This document shows positions 46,776 through 56,446 of a stretch of 64,000 nucleotides of DNA, one piece after another. Source of the stretch: Aquibacillus koreensis (lineage in GTDB: Bacteria > Bacillota > Bacilli > Bacillales > Amphibacillaceae). Under the pieces are notes generated by a model, which had not been told where the DNA came from, made no database searches, and saw nothing but the letters and a program-made list of their open reading frames with translations. The translations under genes were made by a program, and so were the position numbers. The stretch lies in NCBI RefSeq assembly GCF_025154055.1, contig NZ_JAOALK010000008.1, forward strand, positions 1-64,000, in the 5' to 3' direction. Position 1 is the stretch's first letter; each line of letters starts with the position of its first letter.

Positions 46776-47631
46776 CCAAGCAGCGAAATTACGTCGGAAA
46801 CTAGAACTTTTACGTAACAAAAGACATGCTAAAACAATAGCCGTCATTAGTGGAAAAGGTGGGGTTGGAAAATCCAACTTTGCGTTAAACTTCTCCCTGG
46901 GTTTATTAAAAAAAGGGAAAAAAGTCCTGATTTTTGATTTGGATATAGGAATGGGTAATATTGATATTTTATTAGGTTTAAGTGCTAAACAATCAATTGC
47001 AAATATGTTTACTCATAATTTGTCGATTCATGATATTATAGAAGTAGGACCAAATTCCTTATCTTACATTGCAGCGGGAAGTGGACTATCCGACATATTC
47101 ACTATGGATCAACAAAAATTCACCTACTTTTTGGATCAATTAGAAGACTTAATGACTAGTTACGATTATATTATATTCGATATGGGTGCTGGTATTACGC
47201 ATGGAAGTCTATATTATATGTTAGCTGCAGACGAGTGTATTGTGATAACCACTCCGGAGCCAACTTCCATGACAGATGCATATGCAATTATTAAACATAT
47301 TACAAACCATAATTTTAATTTGCCATTATTAGTACTTGTGAACCGAATTCCTAATTTTAAAACTGGCCAAGAAGCCCTAGAAAGACTTCAAAAGGTTGTA
47401 CAACGTTTTTTGCATAGAGATATTATTCCTTTAGGCTTACTTCCAGAAGATAAAACTGTAGTAAAAGCAGTAACTAGTCAAACTCCATTCATGATTTATA
47501 ATCCAGCTGCAGATGTAAGTTTAGCGTTAAGTCAAATTGTGGATCAATATGTAAGTGATTCAATAAACATTAGTGAAACGGTCCCATTTTCTTTTGTCAA
47601 AAGACTAAAGCAGTTAATTACAGAAAGGTAG
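46768..47631 (+). CDS. flhG: Flagellar number regulator FlhG (YlxH), MinD-like ATPase
   Basis: MinD/ParA-type ATPase that activates FlhF and interacts with the C ring. 287 residues. The N-terminal peptide MSDQAAKLRRKLELL is the FlhF-activating helix; the deviant Walker A is SGKGGVGKSN (28-37), with IFDLDIGMGNIDILLG and DMGAGI later. ATG 46768 has GGTGA upstream; TTG 46753 is less likely. Confidence 0.96.
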   Translation: MSDQAAKLRRKLELLRNKRHAKTIAVISGKGGVGKSNFALNFSLGLLKKGKKVLIFDLDIGMGNIDILLGLSAKQSIANMFTHNLSIHDIIEVGPNSLSYIAAGSGLSDIFTMDQQKFTYFLDQLEDLMTSYDYIIFDMGAGITHGSLYYMLAADECIVITTPEPTSMTDAYAIIKHITNHNFNLPLLVLVNRIPNFKTGQEALERLQKVVQRFLHRDIIPLGLLPEDKTVVKAVTSQTPFMIYNPAADVSLALSQIVDQYVSDSINISETVPFSFVKRLKQLITER

Positions 47632-47638
47632 ACAAGAC

Positions 47639-48715
47639 ATGAGACTTATAAACGTTTTAGTTGTTGATGATTCTGCATTTATGCGAAAAATGATCTCAGA
47701 TATCTTACACTCTGAACCAAGTATTCGTGTAATTGGAACAGCGAGAAATGGAAGCGATGCATTAGAAAAGATTAAAGAGTTAAAGCCTGATGTCATTACC
47801 TTAGATGTGGAGATGCCTGTAATGGATGGTATTTCCACATTAAAACAAATAATGAAACACCATCCACTTCCAGTTATTATGTTATCTAGTTTGACGAAAG
47901 CTGGTGCAGACAAAACGATGGAATCGATTGCACTTGGTGCAGTAGATTTTATTGCGAAGCCTTCTGGATCCATTTCGTTGGATATAAAAAAAGTCCAGAA
48001 AGAAATAGTTCAAAAAGTACTAGAAGCTGCTAACTCTAAGGTTCAACCCAGTAGCTTAATAAAGAAAAATCATAAACCAATTAGATCGATGCGTCAACAA
48101 CCAGGTCGTATATCTGAGCAAATTTTAGTGGGAATTGGTACCTCTACAGGAGGACCTAGAGCACTACAACAAGTAATTACTAGATTGCCAGAGGATTTTC
48201 CTGCGCCTATATTAGTTGTGCAGCACATGCCTCAAGGATTTACGAAATCATTAGCACAACGATTACATTCTCTTTCTCAAATAACTGTTAAAGAGGCTGA
48301 ACATAATGAAGCCTTACATAAAGGTACTGCTTATATTGCGCCAGGTGGGTATCAACTAAGAGCAGTAAAAAGGGGAACTTCTTTGTTTGCGCAAGTAACG
48401 AAAGAAGAGCCTAGAAATGGTCACCAACCATCTGTAGATGTTCTTTTTGAATCATTGGCTCACTTAAACACGTATCAAATTCACACTATTATTATGACAG
48501 GAATGGGAGCAGATGGCTCTAAAGGAATTCAATATTTAAAAGATAGAAAAAGTGATACATTTATTATCTCAGAATCTAAAAATACAGCCGTTGTGTATGG
48601 TATGCCTCAGGCAGCTGCGAAAACAAGGTTAGTAGATGAGGTAGTAGATTTACATGAAATAAGCGATGTACTCATTAACCAAATAAAATCCAGGGGTGAT
48701 AAAATATGGAAATGA
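47639..48715 (+). CDS. cheB: Chemotaxis methylesterase CheB
   Basis: Removes methyl groups from receptors and deamidates glutamines. 358 residues: receiver domain with Asp56 (ITLDVEMPVMDG), linker (about 130-165), and esterase domain with the catalytic triad motifs GTSTGGP, QHMPQGF and GMGADGSKG. ATG 47639 has AAAGGTAG upstream. The end overlaps cheA by 10 nt. Confidence 0.98.
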   Translation: MRLINVLVVDDSAFMRKMISDILHSEPSIRVIGTARNGSDALEKIKELKPDVITLDVEMPVMDGISTLKQIMKHHPLPVIMLSSLTKAGADKTMESIALGAVDFIAKPSGSISLDIKKVQKEIVQKVLEAANSKVQPSSLIKKNHKPIRSMRQQPGRISEQILVGIGTSTGGPRALQQVITRLPEDFPAPILVVQHMPQGFTKSLAQRLHSLSQITVKEAEHNEALHKGTAYIAPGGYQLRAVKRGTSLFAQVTKEEPRNGHQPSVDVLFESLAHLNTYQIHTIIMTGMGADGSKGIQYLKDRKSDTFIISESKNTAVVYGMPQAAAKTRLVDEVVDLHEISDVLINQIKSRGDKIWK

Positions 48716-50748
48716 ACGAGTATTTAGAGGTATTTATCGAGGAAAGCAAAGAGCATATCCAACGTTTAAATGACCACCTCCTTATTCTAGAAAAAGATCC
48801 AACAAACATGGATACAGTTAGTGAAATATTCCGATCAGCCCATACCTTAAAAGGAATGTCTGCGACAATGGGGTATCAAGACTTAGCAAACCTAACACAT
48901 AAAATGGAAAATGTGCTAGATGCAGTAAGAAATCAAAAGCTTGTGATCGATTCAAATATTTTAGATGTTGTGTTAGATGCAGTAGATCAGTTAGAAGCAA
49001 TGGTTGTAGATATTGCTAGTGGTGGTGATGGTAGTCGTGATGTTGAATCACTAGTTAGTCAGTTACAAGCAATTGAGAATGGAGAAGATACACCAGTTGT
49101 AGAAACTAAAAAAACAGGTGAACATCTTTCTCAGACAAGCAGTTCAAGTGAAAGCGCATTTGATAAACTAGACGAATTTGAGATGACCGTACTACAAGAA
49201 TCAGAGGAAAAAGGATTCTCTAATCTAGAAGTTCATGTAAAGCTCCAAGAGGGTTGTCTATTAAAGGCTGCACGCGTGTATATGGTATTTGAAGTATTAG
49301 AACAGGTTGGGGAAGTTATTAAGTCTTCACCTAGTGTTCCAGATTTAGAAGAAGAAAAGTTTGATTTTGATTTTACTGTTTTATTAGTGACGAAAGAAAC
49401 AGAAGATCACATCAATAAAAGGATTATGAAAGTTTCAGAAGTAGAAAGTGTGGAGATCAAAGCTTTCTCAGTCACCGATTCCAGTTCAAGAACTACCGAC
49501 ACTCCTAAAGAAGGCAGTGATAAGCAAACTGGCACCGAAGTAGCAGCTACGAAAGAAAAAACGAATGATAAAATCCAGAACAACAGTAAAGCAGTAGTAA
49601 GTAATAAAACTATTCGTGTCAATATCGATCGTTTAGATGGACTCATGAATTTATTTGAAGAACTAGTAATTGATCGTGGTCGCTTGGAACAAATAGCTGC
49701 CAATTTAAAACATGGAGAGCTACAAGAAACAGTAGAACGCATGACCCGAATTTCAGGAGATTTGCAAACGATTATTTTAAATATGCGAATGGTTCCAATT
49801 GAATCGGTATTTAATCGTTTCCCAAGAATGATTAGACAACTAGCAAAAGATTTAGGAAAACAAATTAACTTAGACATTGTAGGTGCGGACACGGAATTAG
49901 ATAGAACTGTTATTGATGAAATCGGAGACCCACTTGTTCATTTGATTCGTAACGCGTTAGATCATGGAGTTGAATCTCCAGAGGATCGTATAGCAAAAGG
50001 TAAGCCTGCCGAGGGCAATTTAGAATTAAAAGCCTATCATAGTGGTAACCATGTCTTTATTGAGATATCTGATGATGGTGGCGGGATTAATAGAGAAAAA
50101 GTTCTTAATAAAGCGGTATCAAGTGGCGTTATTTCTAGCGATCAAGCTGATATGCTAACTGACAATCAAGTATATCAATTAATTATGGAAAGTGGATTTT
50201 CAACAGCAGACAAAATTTCCGACGTTTCCGGACGCGGTGTCGGTCTAGATGTAGTAAAAAATACGATAGAGTCGCTTGGCGGTAGTATTTCCATTGATTC
50301 ACAGTTTGGAAAAGGTACAGTTTTTTCTATACAGTTACCATTAACGTTGTCAATCATTTCTGTTTTATTGGTCGAAGTTCAAAAAGAGAAATACGCGATT
50401 CCATTGTCTTCTATCATTGAAACTGCAATCGTTAGCAAATCTGAAATATTGAATGCACATAACAAGAAGGTAATTGATTTTAGAGGCAAAGTAGTGCCAC
50501 TTGTTTCGTTGAAAAATGTATTTGATGTACCTGAAACGATGGAGGATGACGAACTATCTTCTGTTGTAATTATTAGAAAAGGAGACAAAATGGCTGGTTT
50601 AATTGTTGATACCTTTATTGGACAACAAGAAGTAGTTTTAAAATCTCTAGGAGATTACTTAACAGGTGTGTTCGCCATCTCAGGTGCTACAATTTTAGGT
50701 GATGGACAAGTAGCCTTAATAATTGACCCGAATGCTTTAATTAAATAG
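48706..50748 (+). CDS. cheA: Chemotaxis histidine kinase CheA
   Basis: Kinase that phosphorylates CheY and CheB. 680 residues: P1 with His46 (RSAHTLKGMSATMGY), CheY-binding P2 (about 165-260), P3 dimer helices (RLDGLMNLFEELVIDRGRLE), P4 ATPase with HLIRNALDHGVE (N box), DDGGGI and GRGVGLDVVK, then the CheW-like P5 (about 540-680). ATG 48706 has AGGGGTGA upstream. Confidence 0.98.
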   Translation: MEMNEYLEVFIEESKEHIQRLNDHLLILEKDPTNMDTVSEIFRSAHTLKGMSATMGYQDLANLTHKMENVLDAVRNQKLVIDSNILDVVLDAVDQLEAMVVDIASGGDGSRDVESLVSQLQAIENGEDTPVVETKKTGEHLSQTSSSSESAFDKLDEFEMTVLQESEEKGFSNLEVHVKLQEGCLLKAARVYMVFEVLEQVGEVIKSSPSVPDLEEEKFDFDFTVLLVTKETEDHINKRIMKVSEVESVEIKAFSVTDSSSRTTDTPKEGSDKQTGTEVAATKEKTNDKIQNNSKAVVSNKTIRVNIDRLDGLMNLFEELVIDRGRLEQIAANLKHGELQETVERMTRISGDLQTIILNMRMVPIESVFNRFPRMIRQLAKDLGKQINLDIVGADTELDRTVIDEIGDPLVHLIRNALDHGVESPEDRIAKGKPAEGNLELKAYHSGNHVFIEISDDGGGINREKVLNKAVSSGVISSDQADMLTDNQVYQLIMESGFSTADKISDVSGRGVGLDVVKNTIESLGGSISIDSQFGKGTVFSIQLPLTLSIISVLLVEVQKEKYAIPLSSIIETAIVSKSEILNAHNKKVIDFRGKVVPLVSLKNVFDVPETMEDDELSSVVIIRKGDKMAGLIVDTFIGQQEVVLKSLGDYLTGVFAISGATILGDGQVALIIDPNALIK

Positions 50749-50761
50749 AGGAGGTAGGAAC

Positions 50762-51232
50762 ATGTTAGAAGTTAGTGAACAAAACGTAAAAGCCATTGTT
50801 TTTGAACTGCAAGACGAGGAATATGCAATATCCGTGAAAGAAGTTAGTTCGATTGAACGCGTGCAACATATTACAAGAGTTCCTAGAGCAGCTTCATTTG
50901 TTAAGGGTGTTATCAATTTACGTGGTGTTGTAACACCAATCATTGATCTAAGAAAAAGATTTGGAATGGAAACGATCGATTTCACGGATAGTACGCGAAT
51001 CATTATCGTCAATATAAATGGAATGGAAGTTGGTTTAATAGTAGATGCTGCCTATGATGTAATTGACATCTCACATGACGCAATTGAGCCTCCGCCAGAG
51101 GTAATTGGTACAGTAAATGTAGATTATATTGAAGGCGTTGCTAAACTAGATTCGCGATTACTAATGTTGTTAAAAATCGAAAAAGTATTATCTGAAAAAG
51201 AAAAGAAAGAGTTACAAAGTGTGGAAGGATAA
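50762..51232 (+). CDS. cheW: Chemotaxis coupling protein CheW
   Basis: Adaptor of 156 residues linking receptors to CheA. It has the double SH3-like fold motifs EYAISVKEVSSIER (about 20-33) and VKGVINLRGVVTPIIDLRKR (about 49-68). ATG 50762 has GAGGAGGTAGG upstream. It follows cheA by 13 nt. Confidence 0.98.
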   Translation: MLEVSEQNVKAIVFELQDEEYAISVKEVSSIERVQHITRVPRAASFVKGVINLRGVVTPIIDLRKRFGMETIDFTDSTRIIIVNINGMEVGLIVDAAYDVIDISHDAIEPPPEVIGTVNVDYIEGVAKLDSRLLMLLKIEKVLSEKEKKELQSVEG

Positions 51233-51238
51233 CTAAAC

Positions 51239-51874
51239 ATGTCATTTTTTGAAAGTCTATCGAACTATCAATTAGATATATTAAAAGAAATTGGTAATAT
51301 CGGTTCAGGAAATGCTGCCACTGCATTGTCCAAACTATTGAATCGAAAAGTAGATATGAAAGTACCCGCTGTCCGCGTCGTTGATTTTGATGAGATGATG
51401 AATATGGTAGGTGGACCAGAAGTAACTATTGTATCTGTTTTCTTAAGAATCCAAGGAGAGGCTCCAGGGAGTATGTTTTTTGTACTAACGCCCGAGGAAG
51501 CTGAGACTTTTGTACATCAAGTAACGGGAAGTGAGCAATTTTCCTTGCAAACCCCTCCGTTTGAAGAGATCGGATTGTCAGCATTGCATGAAGTCGGCAA
51601 TATTTTAGCTGGGTCTTACTTATCTGCACTATCTGACTTTACTTCGATTAACATGCAACCTTCTGTTCCATCTCTTCACATGGATATGGCTGGTGCAATT
51701 CTCATGCAAGGTCTTGTAGAGATCTCGCAAGAAAGTGATTACGCAATTATAATTGATACAACCATTAATGAACAGGATAACAAGAACGAAACGATACAAG
51801 GTCACTTTTTGTTACTTCCAGACCCTGATTCCTTTAAGCGGATATTTGCAGCCTTAGGAGTCAAAGATTTATGA
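51239..51874 (+). CDS. cheC: CheY-P phosphatase CheC
   Basis: Adaptation protein that dephosphorylates CheY-P and binds CheD. 211 residues, with two phosphatase sites, [20 protein letters not shown] (about 15-34) and [19 protein letters not shown] (about 112-130), both with the Glu-x-x-Asn pair. The start ATG 51239 is preceded by GGAAGGA. The 4-nt ATGA overlap with cheD couples the two partners. Confidence 0.97.
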   Translation: MSFFESLSNYQLDILKEIGNIGSGNAATALSKLLNRKVDMKVPAVRVVDFDEMMNMVGGPEVTIVSVFLRIQGEAPGSMFFVLTPEEAETFVHQVTGSEQFSLQTPPFEEIGLSALHEVGNILAGSYLSALSDFTSINMQPSVPSLHMDMAGAILMQGLVEISQESDYAIIIDTTINEQDNKNETIQGHFLLLPDPDSFKRIFAALGVKDL

Positions 51875-52368
51875 TTACTACAGAAACTGTTGTAAAGGTA
51901 GGAATTGCAGATTTAAAGTTCGCAAAATCACCTGGGATTTTGCGAACGTCTGGATTAGGATCTTGTGTAGGCGTTGTCGTGTACGACTTGTCTTCAAAAA
52001 TTGCCGGTATGGCGCATGTGATGTTACCTGACTCTACACAATCTAGGCGTGATGATTTTAATGAGCTAAAGTATGCTGACACTTCCATTGACCGGTTAGT
52101 TTCGGAAGTTATGGAACAAGGTGGAAGAAAATTTGCGCTTAAAGCAAAAATTGCTGGTGGGGCACAGATGTTTTCATTTTCTTCCACGAATGACATGCTT
52201 AGGGTCGGTGCGAGAAATGTTGAAGCAGTATTAAACGCTTTAGCTAACTATAGAATTCCCATCTTAGCACAAGATGTTGGAGGAAATAGTGGAAGAACGA
52301 TTGAATTTTATCCTGAGACAGGAAAGTTAAAAATAAGAACAGTTAATCAAGGTGAGACGGAACTCTAA
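51871..52368 (+). CDS. cheD: Chemoreceptor deamidase CheD
   Basis: Deamidates receptor glutamines and is regulated by CheC and CheY-P. The 165 residues contain the Cys and His active-site motifs [13 protein letters not shown] (about 26-38) and [10 protein letters not shown] (about 46-55), plus KIAGGAQMF and [15 protein letters not shown]. The start overlaps the cheC stop. Confidence 0.97.
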   Translation: MITTETVVKVGIADLKFAKSPGILRTSGLGSCVGVVVYDLSSKIAGMAHVMLPDSTQSRRDDFNELKYADTSIDRLVSEVMEQGGRKFALKAKIAGGAQMFSFSSTNDMLRVGARNVEAVLNALANYRIPILAQDVGGNSGRTIEFYPETGKLKIRTVNQGETEL

Positions 52369-52414
52369 CTAACAAGAATGGGCTAGCAACCAGAAAAAAC
52401 ACGAGGTGATTTTT

Positions 52415-53188
52415 ATGTCTAATATCTCCTTTACCCAAGATAATCTATGGGGTGAATGGATGAAAGAAAAAAATAATGATACAGCTAATCAAATAATTGA
52501 AAAACATTTTTATTTGGTTAATTACCACGTACAGAGAATTGCTGCTCATTTACCTAGTAGTGTTAGTAAAGAGGACTTAAGAAGCTTGGGCTTGTATGGT
52601 TTGTACGATGCACTTGTGAAATTTGATCCTAATCGTGATCTTAAATTCGATACGTATGCCTCTTTCAGAATACGAGGTGCCATCATTGATGGGCTTAGAA
52701 AAGAAGATTGGTTACCAAGGTCTGCTAGAGATAAAGCAAAGAATTTGGAAAGAGTTTCGCAAGTCCTTGAACAAAAATTGCATCGACAACCTACAACTAA
52801 TGAATTAGCAAGTGAACTAAACTTATCCACATCTGAAGTGGAGGAAGTAATAAAAGACAACCTGTTTGCTAACTTACTATCCATCGAAGAAAAAACGAAT
52901 GACTCAAAAGATGAATGGAAAGAAGGCATAGGCTATACGTTGCCCGATAACAAAAACCCTCTTCCAGAAACTCATATTATTATGAATGAGAACTATCAAG
53001 ACCTTGAAATAGAAATAAAGCAACTGAACAATAACGAACAAATGGTTATTAGTTTATTCTATAAAGAAGAGTTAACTTTTACTGAGATAGGGCACGTCTT
53101 AGAACTTACAACATCAAGAATCTCACAAATTCACAAGCAAGCAATTATCAAACTAAGAAAAAGCTTGTCTCGGTTACACGAACGATAG
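52415..53188 (+). CDS. sigD: Motility sigma factor SigD (FliA family)
   Basis: Sigma-28-type factor that directs RNA polymerase to late flagellar, chemoreceptor and autolysin promoters. 257 residues: region 2 with LGLYGLYDALVKFDPNRDLK and FDTYASFRIRGAIIDGLR, region 3 with QVLEQKLHRQPTTNELA, and region 4 with TFTEIGHVLELTTSRISQIH. ATG 52415 lies 7 nt after GAGGTGA. Near the end of fla/che, its dose depends on the long transcript. Confidence 0.97.
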   Translation: MSNISFTQDNLWGEWMKEKNNDTANQIIEKHFYLVNYHVQRIAAHLPSSVSKEDLRSLGLYGLYDALVKFDPNRDLKFDTYASFRIRGAIIDGLRKEDWLPRSARDKAKNLERVSQVLEQKLHRQPTTNELASELNLSTSEVEEVIKDNLFANLLSIEEKTNDSKDEWKEGIGYTLPDNKNPLPETHIIMNENYQDLEIEIKQLNNNEQMVISLFYKEELTFTEIGHVLELTTSRISQIHKQAIIKLRKSLSRLHER

Positions 53189-53244
53189 AATTAATGGGAA
53201 AAAATTAAGTTCAAGCCATTTTGATAGTAAAGGGGGATATGGCT

Positions 53245-54618
53245 ATGGGTAATATACATGACATATTTAATTTAACTATTTCAAAAGATTCAATGACAGT
53301 TTCAATGGATAAAAAGGGAGAATTTGAGCTTCAGATTTTTGATGAAGACACGGTTCAAAACTTTTTAGACGATCACAAAATTGTCTATGGTATAGACGAG
53401 ACGGTAGTCAAACAATTGACAGAAGCTAGTTACGATATGAATGTTTTCCCTGTTGTCATAGCAAAAGGATTGCCACCGACCCACGGAAAAAATGGAGAAA
53501 TTCATTTTATAGATGGGCATAATAACGTCATTAGCCATGAAGAAAAGCAAAACTTTCGGGATGTATATAAAATACCTTCTAAGAAAAACGGGGAAAAAAT
53601 AGCGTACATTACGAAACCTACACTTGGAGAAGTTGGATTTAATGTTTATGGTAAAGAAGTACGTCAAATAAAAGGAAAACATGTAAAAGTTAAAGCAGGC
53701 AAGCATGTTGAATTTGTTGAATCGGATGCTACGTACTATGCACGTGCGGATGGCCAATTGAGTGTTAACGATAAGTTCATACATGTTTATCCTACTTATG
53801 AAGTTGCAGGGGATCTATCATTAAAAACTGGGAATATAGATTTTGTTGGTTCTATTACAATACGTGGTAGTGTTCCTGCTGGATACACAGTAAAAGCTGC
53901 CGGAGATATTCATATTCATGGATTAGTTGAAGCTGCCTATATTGAAGCAGGTGGTAGTATTTATATCTCTGAAGGAATTGCTGGTTTAAAGAAAGGCAAA
54001 GTAATTGCTGGACAAGATGTGAAAGTTGGCTATATTAATCAGGCAACGGTTGAAGCCGGACAGGACTTAATTGTTCAAAATTCAATTATTCATAGCCATT
54101 GTGTCGCACAACAAAATATTACTTGCCAAAATGGTAATATTATAGGTGGTATATATTCAGCAGGGAAACTGATTACGGCTAAAGATATCGGAAATAAGAT
54201 GTACACGAAAACAGAGCTATCTTTAGGGGTAAATAGTAAGTTGAGGGAAAAGGAAAAAGCCTTACATAAACAAAAAAAAGACCTTTTGTCTAACAAGAAT
54301 AAATTGCAGCAACTTGGTGATAGCTTAAAGTTAAAAGAAAAAACTTCTTCCGGAATTTCTTCTAAAGAAAGAATTATTTTATTAAAACAGAGACGTGCGA
54401 TGGAACAAACAGAAGCACAATTAGAAGAGATTGAAAATGAACTTAGTGAATTACAAGTTTCAATTGGAAACTTAGAAGAAATGAAGTTACTCGTAAAGGG
54501 GATAATGTACCCTAATGTAGACGTATCGTTTGGTAAATATAAAAAGTCTATTACAAAAGAATATAAATTCACGCAAGTATATATGGACGACCATGAGATT
54601 ACGATTCAATCACTTTAA
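53245..54618 (+). CDS. FapA (DUF342) family protein
   Basis: Protein of 457 residues with the DUF342/FapA pattern: an N-terminal domain, then a beta-helix-like repeat region (about 185-310, including AAGDIHIHGLVEAAYIEAGG and NGNIIGGIYSAGKLITAKDI), then a coiled coil (about 330-415) and a short tail. Such genes sit beside sigD in many Bacillaceae but not in B. subtilis. The function is not firmly known; polymer- or envelope-linked roles have been suggested for relatives. ATG 53245 lies 8 nt after AAAGGGGG; ATG 53239 is too close. Confidence 0.85.
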   Translation: MGNIHDIFNLTISKDSMTVSMDKKGEFELQIFDEDTVQNFLDDHKIVYGIDETVVKQLTEASYDMNVFPVVIAKGLPPTHGKNGEIHFIDGHNNVISHEEKQNFRDVYKIPSKKNGEKIAYITKPTLGEVGFNVYGKEVRQIKGKHVKVKAGKHVEFVESDATYYARADGQLSVNDKFIHVYPTYEVAGDLSLKTGNIDFVGSITIRGSVPAGYTVKAAGDIHIHGLVEAAYIEAGGSIYISEGIAGLKKGKVIAGQDVKVGYINQATVEAGQDLIVQNSIIHSHCVAQQNITCQNGNIIGGIYSAGKLITAKDIGNKMYTKTELSLGVNSKLREKEKALHKQKKDLLSNKNKLQQLGDSLKLKEKTSSGISSKERIILLKQRRAMEQTEAQLEEIENELSELQVSIGNLEEMKLLVKGIMYPNVDVSFGKYKKSITKEYKFTQVYMDDHEITIQSL

Positions 54619-54638
54619 GACGATAAGGAAGTGATCCT

Positions 54639-54944
54639 ATGAGTTGGAAATCGGTAGAAATGCAAGTCGCACTCCCTCGTACACAAGATGTTGGAAAAGT
54701 ACAAGAACAATTACACCAAAGAGGCAAAGTTATGCAAGAATCACTTGCAAGTAATCAGCTTGTAACAGAAGACTTAAAAAGAAAAAAAGTAAACGATTCT
54801 GAACAAAAAGACCAAGTTAAAAATAAAAAACAAGAATCAAATTCGCAATATTCTACTAATAATATTAAATCCAACCATACAGAAGAATCAGACCTACGAT
54901 CCAAACACCCGTATTTAGGTAAACAAATTGACTATAATGGTTAA
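54639..54944 (+). CDS. Small charged protein of unknown function
   Basis: Unrecognised protein of 101 residues. The first 45 residues look folded (MSWKSVEMQVALPRTQDVGK); the rest is rich in Lys, Asn, Gln and Ser and probably disordered, ending in HPYLGKQIDYNG. No signal peptide or membrane helix. ATG 54639 has AAGGAAGTGA upstream. Its stop overlaps the swrB ribosome site, so it belongs to the same transcript. Position in the sigD-swrB interval suggests a motility or surface role, without direct evidence. Confidence 0.78.
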   Translation: MSWKSVEMQVALPRTQDVGKVQEQLHQRGKVMQESLASNQLVTEDLKRKKVNDSEQKDQVKNKKQESNSQYSTNNIKSNHTEESDLRSKHPYLGKQIDYNG

Positions 54945-54954
54945 GAGGGATTAC

Positions 54955-55491
54955 ATGATCTATTTTTTACTATTTATGAGTTTCTTACTTCACATTGTAT
55001 CTTTTATTCTCATAAAGACATTTAGGGATAAGCTTAAAGAAGTCGACCAATTAGAAACGACACAAAAACAAAATGTCAAGGAAATGGAAGATTTGCTAGC
55101 TGTTTATTTATTAGAAATTAAAGATGAAAATGAGAAGTTAGTAAAAGTTCTACAAGAAAATGAGCATGTGCAGCGTAAGGAAAAGAAAAGGCAACCAATT
55201 TCCTCACATGTTAAAGAGGATATGTATACTGTGGAAGACAGGGAACAAAAGGAAGCAGACAATACGCTACAAAATGTTGAACGGAAAACGACAAAACGCA
55301 AAGAAGAATACAACGATTACAACCCTCCGATTGATAGGATGGAACAACAAGATGTGTTGGAGCAATCAACATCTGCAAAGGTGATGTCCTTATATGAACA
55401 GGGTAACTCTGTGGAAGCAATTGCCAAAAAGCTTGATTGTGGCAAGACGGAAGTAGAACTATTGTTAAAATTTCATCGAAAAAACTCATAA
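54955..55491 (+). CDS. swrB: Swarming/flagellar assembly protein SwrB (YlxL-like, DUF6115)
   Basis: Single-pass membrane protein that in B. subtilis activates flagellar type III export and hook-basal-body completion. 178 residues: membrane helix (about 2-22), a coiled coil with VKEMEDLLAVYLLEIKDENE, a charged linker and a C-terminal HTH-like segment LYEQGNSVEAIAKKLDCGKT. ATG 54955 follows AAGAGGGA; TTG 54928 lacks a ribosome site. It is the last motility gene before rpsB; no terminator was seen after it. Confidence 0.88.
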   Translation: MIYFLLFMSFLLHIVSFILIKTFRDKLKEVDQLETTQKQNVKEMEDLLAVYLLEIKDENEKLVKVLQENEHVQRKEKKRQPISSHVKEDMYTVEDREQKEADNTLQNVERKTTKRKEEYNDYNPPIDRMEQQDVLEQSTSAKVMSLYEQGNSVEAIAKKLDCGKTEVELLLKFHRKNS

Positions 55492-55497
55492 AATTGC

Positions 55498-55526
55498 TTG
55501 ATTGCACGAATTGCATATGGTATATT
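55498..55526 (+). promoter_or_regulatory. SigA promoter for rpsB, extended -10
   Basis: TTGATT (55498-55503), a 17-bp spacer, TATATT (55521-55526) with TGG just before it. Bases 55517-55534 match the rplS promoter at 17 of 18 positions. Confidence 0.72.
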
Positions 55527-55527
55527 A

Positions 55528-55651
55528 GTTTTTGGTGTTAATCACACACGTTTGTGGATTATGTGAGAGGTGCTAGCCCGTTGGTTAGTTCTTACGTAAA
55601 GATGAAGCAGGCGGAGGGTCAAAAACCAATTTATTAGGAGGAAACAAACAA
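55528..55651 (+). ncRNA. Structured leader of rpsB
   Basis: An untranslated leader of about 120 nt. GTTTTTG (55528-55534) can pair with CAAAAAC near 55620, closing a domain with an inner TAATCACA / TGTGGATTA hairpin (55539-55561). The layout suggests ribosomal-protein autoregulation, for example by S2, but I did not recognise a known leader consensus. Confidence 0.45.
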
Positions 55652-56383
55652 ATGGCAGTTATTTCAATGAAACAACTACTAGAAGCTGGTGTACATTTTG
55701 GACACCAAACTCGCCGTTGGAACCCGAAAATGAAAAAATACATTTTCACAGAGCGTAACGGCATCTACATCATCGATCTTCAAAAAACAGTTAAAAAGGT
55801 TGATGAAGCATACAATTACGTGAAGGAAGTTGCTGCAAACGGTGGTACTATTCTTTTCGTTGGTACAAAAAAACAAGCACAAGAGTCTGTTAAAGAAGAA
55901 GCGATCCGTTCTGGTATGTACTTCGTTAACCAACGTTGGTTAGGTGGAACATTAACTAACTTTGACACGATTCGTAAACGTATTAATCGTTTAAAAGATA
56001 TCGAGCGTATGGAAGAAGACGGAACTTTTGAAGTACTTCCTAAGAAAGAAGTTGTAGGACTTCTTAAAGAAAAAGAACGTCTTGTTAAATTCCTTGGTGG
56101 AATCAAAGACATGAAGAAAATCCCTGATGCGTTATTTATTATCGACCCACGTAAAGAGCGTATTGCGGTAGCAGAAGCACACAAGTTACACATTCCTATC
56201 GTTGGAATTGTTGATACAAACTGTGATCCTGATGAGATTGATTATGTAATTCCAGCTAACGATGACGCAATTCGTGCTGTGAAACTTCTTACTGGTAAAA
56301 TGGCAGATGCTATTTTAGAAGCAAAACAAGGTGAAGAAGTTACAGAAGAAGCTCCTCAAGAAGCTGAAGCAGTACAAGAGTAA
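55652..56383 (+). CDS. rpsB: 30S ribosomal protein S2
   Basis: Late-assembling 30S protein of 243 residues. Family motifs are [20 protein letters not shown] (about 6-25), [15 protein letters not shown] and [21 protein letters not shown]. The acidic C-terminal tail ([16 protein letters not shown]) is common in Bacillaceae. ATG 55652 has AGGAGG upstream. Codon use is biased toward highly expressed genes. It has its own promoter, leader and terminator. Confidence 0.98.
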   Translation: MAVISMKQLLEAGVHFGHQTRRWNPKMKKYIFTERNGIYIIDLQKTVKKVDEAYNYVKEVAANGGTILFVGTKKQAQESVKEEAIRSGMYFVNQRWLGGTLTNFDTIRKRINRLKDIERMEEDGTFEVLPKKEVVGLLKEKERLVKFLGGIKDMKKIPDALFIIDPRKERIAVAEAHKLHIPIVGIVDTNCDPDEIDYVIPANDDAIRAVKLLTGKMADAILEAKQGEEVTEEAPQEAEAVQE

Positions 56384-56393
56384 GAAAAAGGTT

Positions 56394-56431
56394 AAAGGTG
56401 ATAAGAGGGGAACCTTTTATCACCTTTTTTT
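56394..56431 (+). terminator. Rho-independent terminator after rpsB
   Basis: AAAGGTGATAA (56394-56404) pairs perfectly with TTATCACCTTT (56417-56427), followed by TTTT. It would limit read-through into tsf. Confidence 0.93.
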
Positions 56432-56446
56432 AAGAAGCTATTGATT

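Noticed and set aside
49407-49892. 161-residue minus-strand frame opposite cheA
   Set aside because: It covers CheA P2/P3 coding sequence, and its Ser/Ile/Leu-rich composition is typical of an antisense shadow.
55160-55384. 74-residue + strand frame inside swrB
   Set aside because: It overlaps SwrB in another frame, with a lysine/arginine-rich translation caused by A-rich codons.
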